64,000 nt of DNA from Hymenobacter chitinivorans DSM 11115 (lineage in GTDB: Bacteria > Bacteroidota > Bacteroidia > Cytophagales > Hymenobacteraceae), in contig NZ_PGFA01000001.1 in the NCBI RefSeq assembly GCF_002797555.1, positions 2,666,001-2,730,000 of the forward strand. The letters run 5' to 3'. Under the pieces are notes generated by a model. It saw nothing but the letters and a program-made list of their open reading frames with translations, did no database searches and had not been told where the DNA came from. Below, piece after piece: positions 62,150 through 64,000 of the stretch (position 1 is its first letter; each line of letters begins with the position of its first letter). Made by a program: the position numbers and the translations under genes.

Positions 62150-62179
62150 AGGCGTTATATTTTCCCAAACATAACGCCT
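62150..62179 (-). promoter_or_regulatory. Predicted ModE operator overlapping the TonB receptor promoter
   Basis: A perfect inverted repeat: AGGCGTTAT at 62150-62158 and ATAACGCCT at 62171-62179, 12-bp spacer. Its GTTAT/ATAAC half-sites resemble ModE half-sites (CGTTATAT). It overlaps the -7 box at 62166-62173, so bound regulator should block transcription. 24 bp before the ATG at 62126, 35 bp after modE. Confidence 0.75.
62166..62173 (-). promoter_or_regulatory. -7 box TATGTTTG of the TonB receptor
   Basis: Exact TAnnTTTG match on the minus strand, inside the inverted repeat, 40 bp before the ATG at 62126. Transcription would start near 62160. Confidence 0.6.
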
Positions 62180-62213
62180 AATCCACCGAATGGTTTTCGG
62201 CCGCCGGGCGCTA

Positions 62214-62570
62214 CTACAGCATCCGGGCCGTTTCGGTGGCCAGAAACGCCTGAAACCGGTCCTGCAGGGCCGCAAACTCCCGCATCATCTGCTGCCCGGC
62301 CTCGGTTACCACGGCCCCGCCGCCGCGCTTGCCGCCGGCCTGGGTGCTCACCAGCGGCTCCCGGGCCTGCTGGTTCATGGAGGCCACCAGGTCCCAGGCC
62401 CGCTTGTAGGACATCTGCATTTCCTGGGCCGCCTTGGAAATGGAGCCCAGGCGGTGAATCTTTTCCAGCAGCTCCAGCCGCCCGATGCCCATCATCCGGT
62501 CGGTGGGCCCTTCCAGCCACAGGCGGCCGTTCAGGCGAAACATCAATTCCGGGTGCAGCAGCTCTTTCAT
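62214..62570 (-). CDS. ModE-type winged-helix regulator (DNA-binding domain only)
   Basis: The 118-aa protein is the LysR-like winged-helix domain of ModE, the molybdate-responsive repressor, without the C-terminal MOP (molybdate-binding) domains. It opens LMFRLNGRLWLEG, then GRLELLEKIHRLG and the HTH GSISKAAQEMQMSYKRAW (about 43-60, with KAA and SYKRAWDLV as in ModE), then PLVSTQAGGKRGGGAVVTEA for the wing. Short ModE proteins of this kind exist in many bacteria, where molybdate sensing is unclear. It lies 88 bp upstream of the TonB receptor gene on the same strand, separated by the predicted operator. It probably controls that gene and perhaps itself. Confidence 0.88.
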   Translation of the reverse strand: MKELLHPELMFRLNGRLWLEGPTDRMMGIGRLELLEKIHRLGSISKAAQEMQMSYKRAWDLVASMNQQAREPLVSTQAGGKRGGGAVVTEAGQQMMREFAALQDRFQAFLATETARML

Positions 62571-62604
62571 GGCCGCAATCTGCGGAATTTAGCCTAAAAA
62601 CAGG

Positions 62605-62635
62605 GGCCCCGCCCGACCGTCGGTCAAGCGGGGCC
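62605..62635 (-). terminator. Terminator hairpin of the DOPA-dioxygenase-like gene
   Basis: Stem GGCCCCGC with complement GCGGGGCC and a nested GACCG/CGGTC pair; minus-strand T tract (CCTGTTTTTAGG) follows. 30 bp after the stop at 62665. Confidence 0.8.
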
Positions 62636-62664
62636 GCGGGGTTGGGAAGCCCGGGATTCGGGGA

Positions 62665-63552
62665 CTAGCCGGCCATAAACGTGCGCATGCTCAGGCCACC
62701 GTAGCTGACTTCCTCGAAGGTGTGGGTGATGTTCTCGTCCTTGTCGGCCAGGCCCAGGCTGTAGAGCACGGGCAGGTAATGGTCGGTGGTGGGCACCGCG
62801 AGCTGCCCGCTGCCCCCGGCCAGCTGTTGGTAGTTGACCAGGCTGGCAAAGTCGCGCTGGTCGATTTTGGCCTTCACCCATTCGTCAAACTCGGTGGCCC
62901 AGTCGTAGGGCGTCGCGTCGCCCATCATCAGCTTGGGCATGCTCTGGCGCAGGTTGTGCACGATGTTGCCGCTGCCGACGATAAGCACGCCCCGCTCCCG
63001 CAGAAACTGCAGCTGCCGGGCCAGGTCGAAGTGCTGCTGCATGGACTTGGTCACGTCGAGGCTGAGCTGAAACACGGGCACGTTGGCCTCGGGAAACAGG
63101 TGGTGCAGCACGGTCCAGGTGCCGTGGTCGAGGCCCCACTCGTCGGAACCGTGCACGTCGTGCACGTGCTCAATAATGGACTGGGCAAACGAGGGCGCCC
63201 CGGGGGCCGGGTACTGCATGGCAAACAGCTCCTGCGGAAAGCCGCCGAAGTCGTGGATGGTTTCGGGCCGGGCGTTGATGCCGGCAAACGTACCGCGGGT
63301 GAGCCAGTGGGCCGACACCACCAGAATGGCGTGGGGCATCTGCCGCTGCCGGATTTCCCGGCCCAGCTGCTTGAGGCGGCGGGTAAAAGGGTTGTCCTCC
63401 AGGGCGTTCATCGGAGAGCCGTGCCCAATAAAGAGCACGGGCATTTTCTCCGATTTGGGGAAGGAAGTGGCGGTTTTATGAATGTCGTGCAAGTTCATAG
63501 CGGAGGCAAAAGGAAGGATGGCCAGGGCTTTCAGAAAGGATAAGCGGTGCAT
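62665..63552 (-). CDS. ygiD: LigB-type 4,5-DOPA dioxygenase extradiol-like protein (YgiD family)
   Basis: Extradiol dioxygenase-like enzyme of 295 aa in the YgiD/LigB family, which binds zinc or iron through His residues and opens catechol rings such as DOPA in plants; the bacterial role is unclear. Visible blocks are MPVLFIGHGSPMNALEDNPF (metal His), HAILVVSAHWLTRG, NARPETIHDFGGFP, DHGTWTVLHHLFPEANVPV and VLIVGSGNIVHNLR, near-perfect for the family. The N-terminus from 63552 has a hydrophobic leader (LSFLKALAILPFASAM), which may be a family-typical extension or signal; an ATG at 63498 would drop it. Preceded by a palindromic element; a terminator follows. Confidence 0.9.
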   Translation of the reverse strand: MHRLSFLKALAILPFASAMNLHDIHKTATSFPKSEKMPVLFIGHGSPMNALEDNPFTRRLKQLGREIRQRQMPHAILVVSAHWLTRGTFAGINARPETIHDFGGFPQELFAMQYPAPGAPSFAQSIIEHVHDVHGSDEWGLDHGTWTVLHHLFPEANVPVFQLSLDVTKSMQQHFDLARQLQFLRERGVLIVGSGNIVHNLRQSMPKLMMGDATPYDWATEFDEWVKAKIDQRDFASLVNYQQLAGGSGQLAVPTTDHYLPVLYSLGLADKDENITHTFEEVSYGGLSMRTFMAG

Positions 63553-63621
63553 CCGGCGCTTGTATAAGTACCTCCCAAAAGTACCGCTCCCACCACCCAG
63601 CCGCCTTGATGTAGGATAAGA

Positions 63622-63850
63622 AATGAATGTGCTGATGTGCTGATGCCTTGTGTCCTTGCGAAAAGGAACGACGAAGCCATCCGTCCTCTGAAATATACCA
63701 AGTGCTTATATGTGAAAAGCCTCTTGCTACCACGCGTAGCAAGGAACTGTCTGGTAAAAGAACGTTGGTCACTAGCAGAGGACGGATGGCTTCGCGCTGC
63801 TCGCAATGACACGAGTTTCTGCCTTAGCACATCAGCACATTCTCCACATT
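63622..63850. repeat. ATGTG-armed palindromic (MITE-like) element
   Basis: Left arm 63622-63690 and right arm 63776-63850 are imperfect inverts. Both contain runs of ATGTGCTGATGTGC or the inverse, GTCCTTGCG/CGCAATGAC, and GAAGCCATCCGTCCTCTG near the centre side. Between them is a hairpin (CTTGCTAC with complement GTAGCAAG around 63723-63743). Related words occur at 6.0-6.5 and 17.6 kb. This explains the 330-bp gap between ygiD and the Crp/Fnr gene. Confidence 0.85.
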
Positions 63851-63879
63851 AGCACATTAACCAGTAGCACATTACCCCC

Positions 63880-64000
63880 CTACCTATGCCCAGCCAGCTC
63901 CTTACGGATGCGGCTCAACGACTCGGGCGTGACCCCGAGGTAAGCTGCAATCAGGCGCAGGGGCAGGCGCTGGGCCAGGGACGGGTAGGTGCGCAGAAAG
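63880..64000 (-). CDS. Crp/Fnr-family transcription regulator, C-terminus (cut by window edge)
   Basis: Only the last 39 codons are in the window. They read RLPLRLIAAYLGVTPESLSR then IRKELAGHR and a TAG. This is the recognition helix region of Crp/Fnr-type regulators, where A-x-Y-L-G-V/I-T-P-x-S-L-S-R is characteristic of the Bacteroidota cyclic-nucleotide-domain family. The regulatory domain and any target are outside the window. The stop is at 63880-63882. Its gene follows the palindromic element. Confidence 0.8.
   Translation of the reverse strand, partial: FLRTYPSLAQRLPLRLIAAYLGVTPESLSRIRKELAGHR

Noticed and set aside
62127..62168. Upstream start of the TonB receptor at 62168
   Set aside because: The -7 box and inverted repeat occupy this stretch, so it is promoter, and the residues before the signal peptide are not typical.

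Overview
The window looks like chromosome from a GC-rich member of the Bacteroidota, most like Hymenobacter and relatives (Cytophagales). The signs are very high GC with few AT-rich stretches, Bacteroidota-type -7 boxes (TAnnTTTG) ahead of several genes, type IX secretion C-terminal sorting domains on two secreted proteins, many Ala/Pro-rich secreted proteins and a TonB-dependent receptor. No rRNA, tRNA, transposase, integrase or CRISPR array was found. The genus is an inference.

Layout. 1-2.8 kb: a minus-strand carbohydrate group (GH15 glycosidase, KDPG aldolase, start of ribose-5-phosphate isomerase). 3-6 kb: a TVP38-type membrane protein and a large secreted protein of unknown role. 6-6.55 kb: a repeat element with 68-bp inverted arms around a 21-bp-period array. 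6.5-13 kb: a signalling block (PAS histidine kinase, CheB-CheR-PAS hybrid, CheB with zinc ribbon) with no chemotaxis genes beside it. 13-18.4 kb: stress KGG protein, a LigD-phosphoesterase-like protein, a STAS protein, a DUF1264 lipoprotein, an MFS exporter fused to a monooxygenase-like domain, and a carboxypeptidase-regulatory-like protein. 18.4-25.6 kb: a second palindromic array, an ABC exporter, two secreted metalloproteases, a PhzF-like enzyme and Fpg/MutM. 25.9-31.8 kb: an unusual locus with a Tes/MJ0619-like radical SAM enzyme, three small related membrane proteins, a secreted protein and an Lgt-like protein, interrupted by a roughly 1.1-kb insertion bounded by 149-bp direct repeats. 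31.8-42 kb: SDR, LTxxQ protein, HAD hydrolase, a third 21-bp array, TSUP permease, DHA2 exporter, LLM oxidoreductase, SBF-type transporter, dienelactone hydrolase and two paralogous ankyrin proteins. 42-47.4 kb: GH63-like and GH16-like proteins. 47.8-55.4 kb: two more PAS histidine kinases and a response regulator. 55.6-58.4 kb: a molybdopterin oxidoreductase and a small helical partner. 58.5-64 kb: S1/P1 nuclease, a TonB-dependent receptor beside a ModE-type regulator, a DOPA-dioxygenase-like enzyme, a palindromic repeat element and the end of a Crp/Fnr regulator.

The best candidates for something undescribed are: (1) the radical SAM / Lgt-like / small membrane protein operon, which reads as a lipid- or lipoprotein-modifying system; (2) a perfect 9-bp inverted repeat over the TonB receptor promoter, next to modE, which predicts molybdate-controlled outer-membrane uptake; (3) three intergenic arrays, unrelated in sequence, that share a 21-bp (or 41/42-bp) period and a similar unit number; (4) MITE-like palindromic elements with ATGTG-rich arms.
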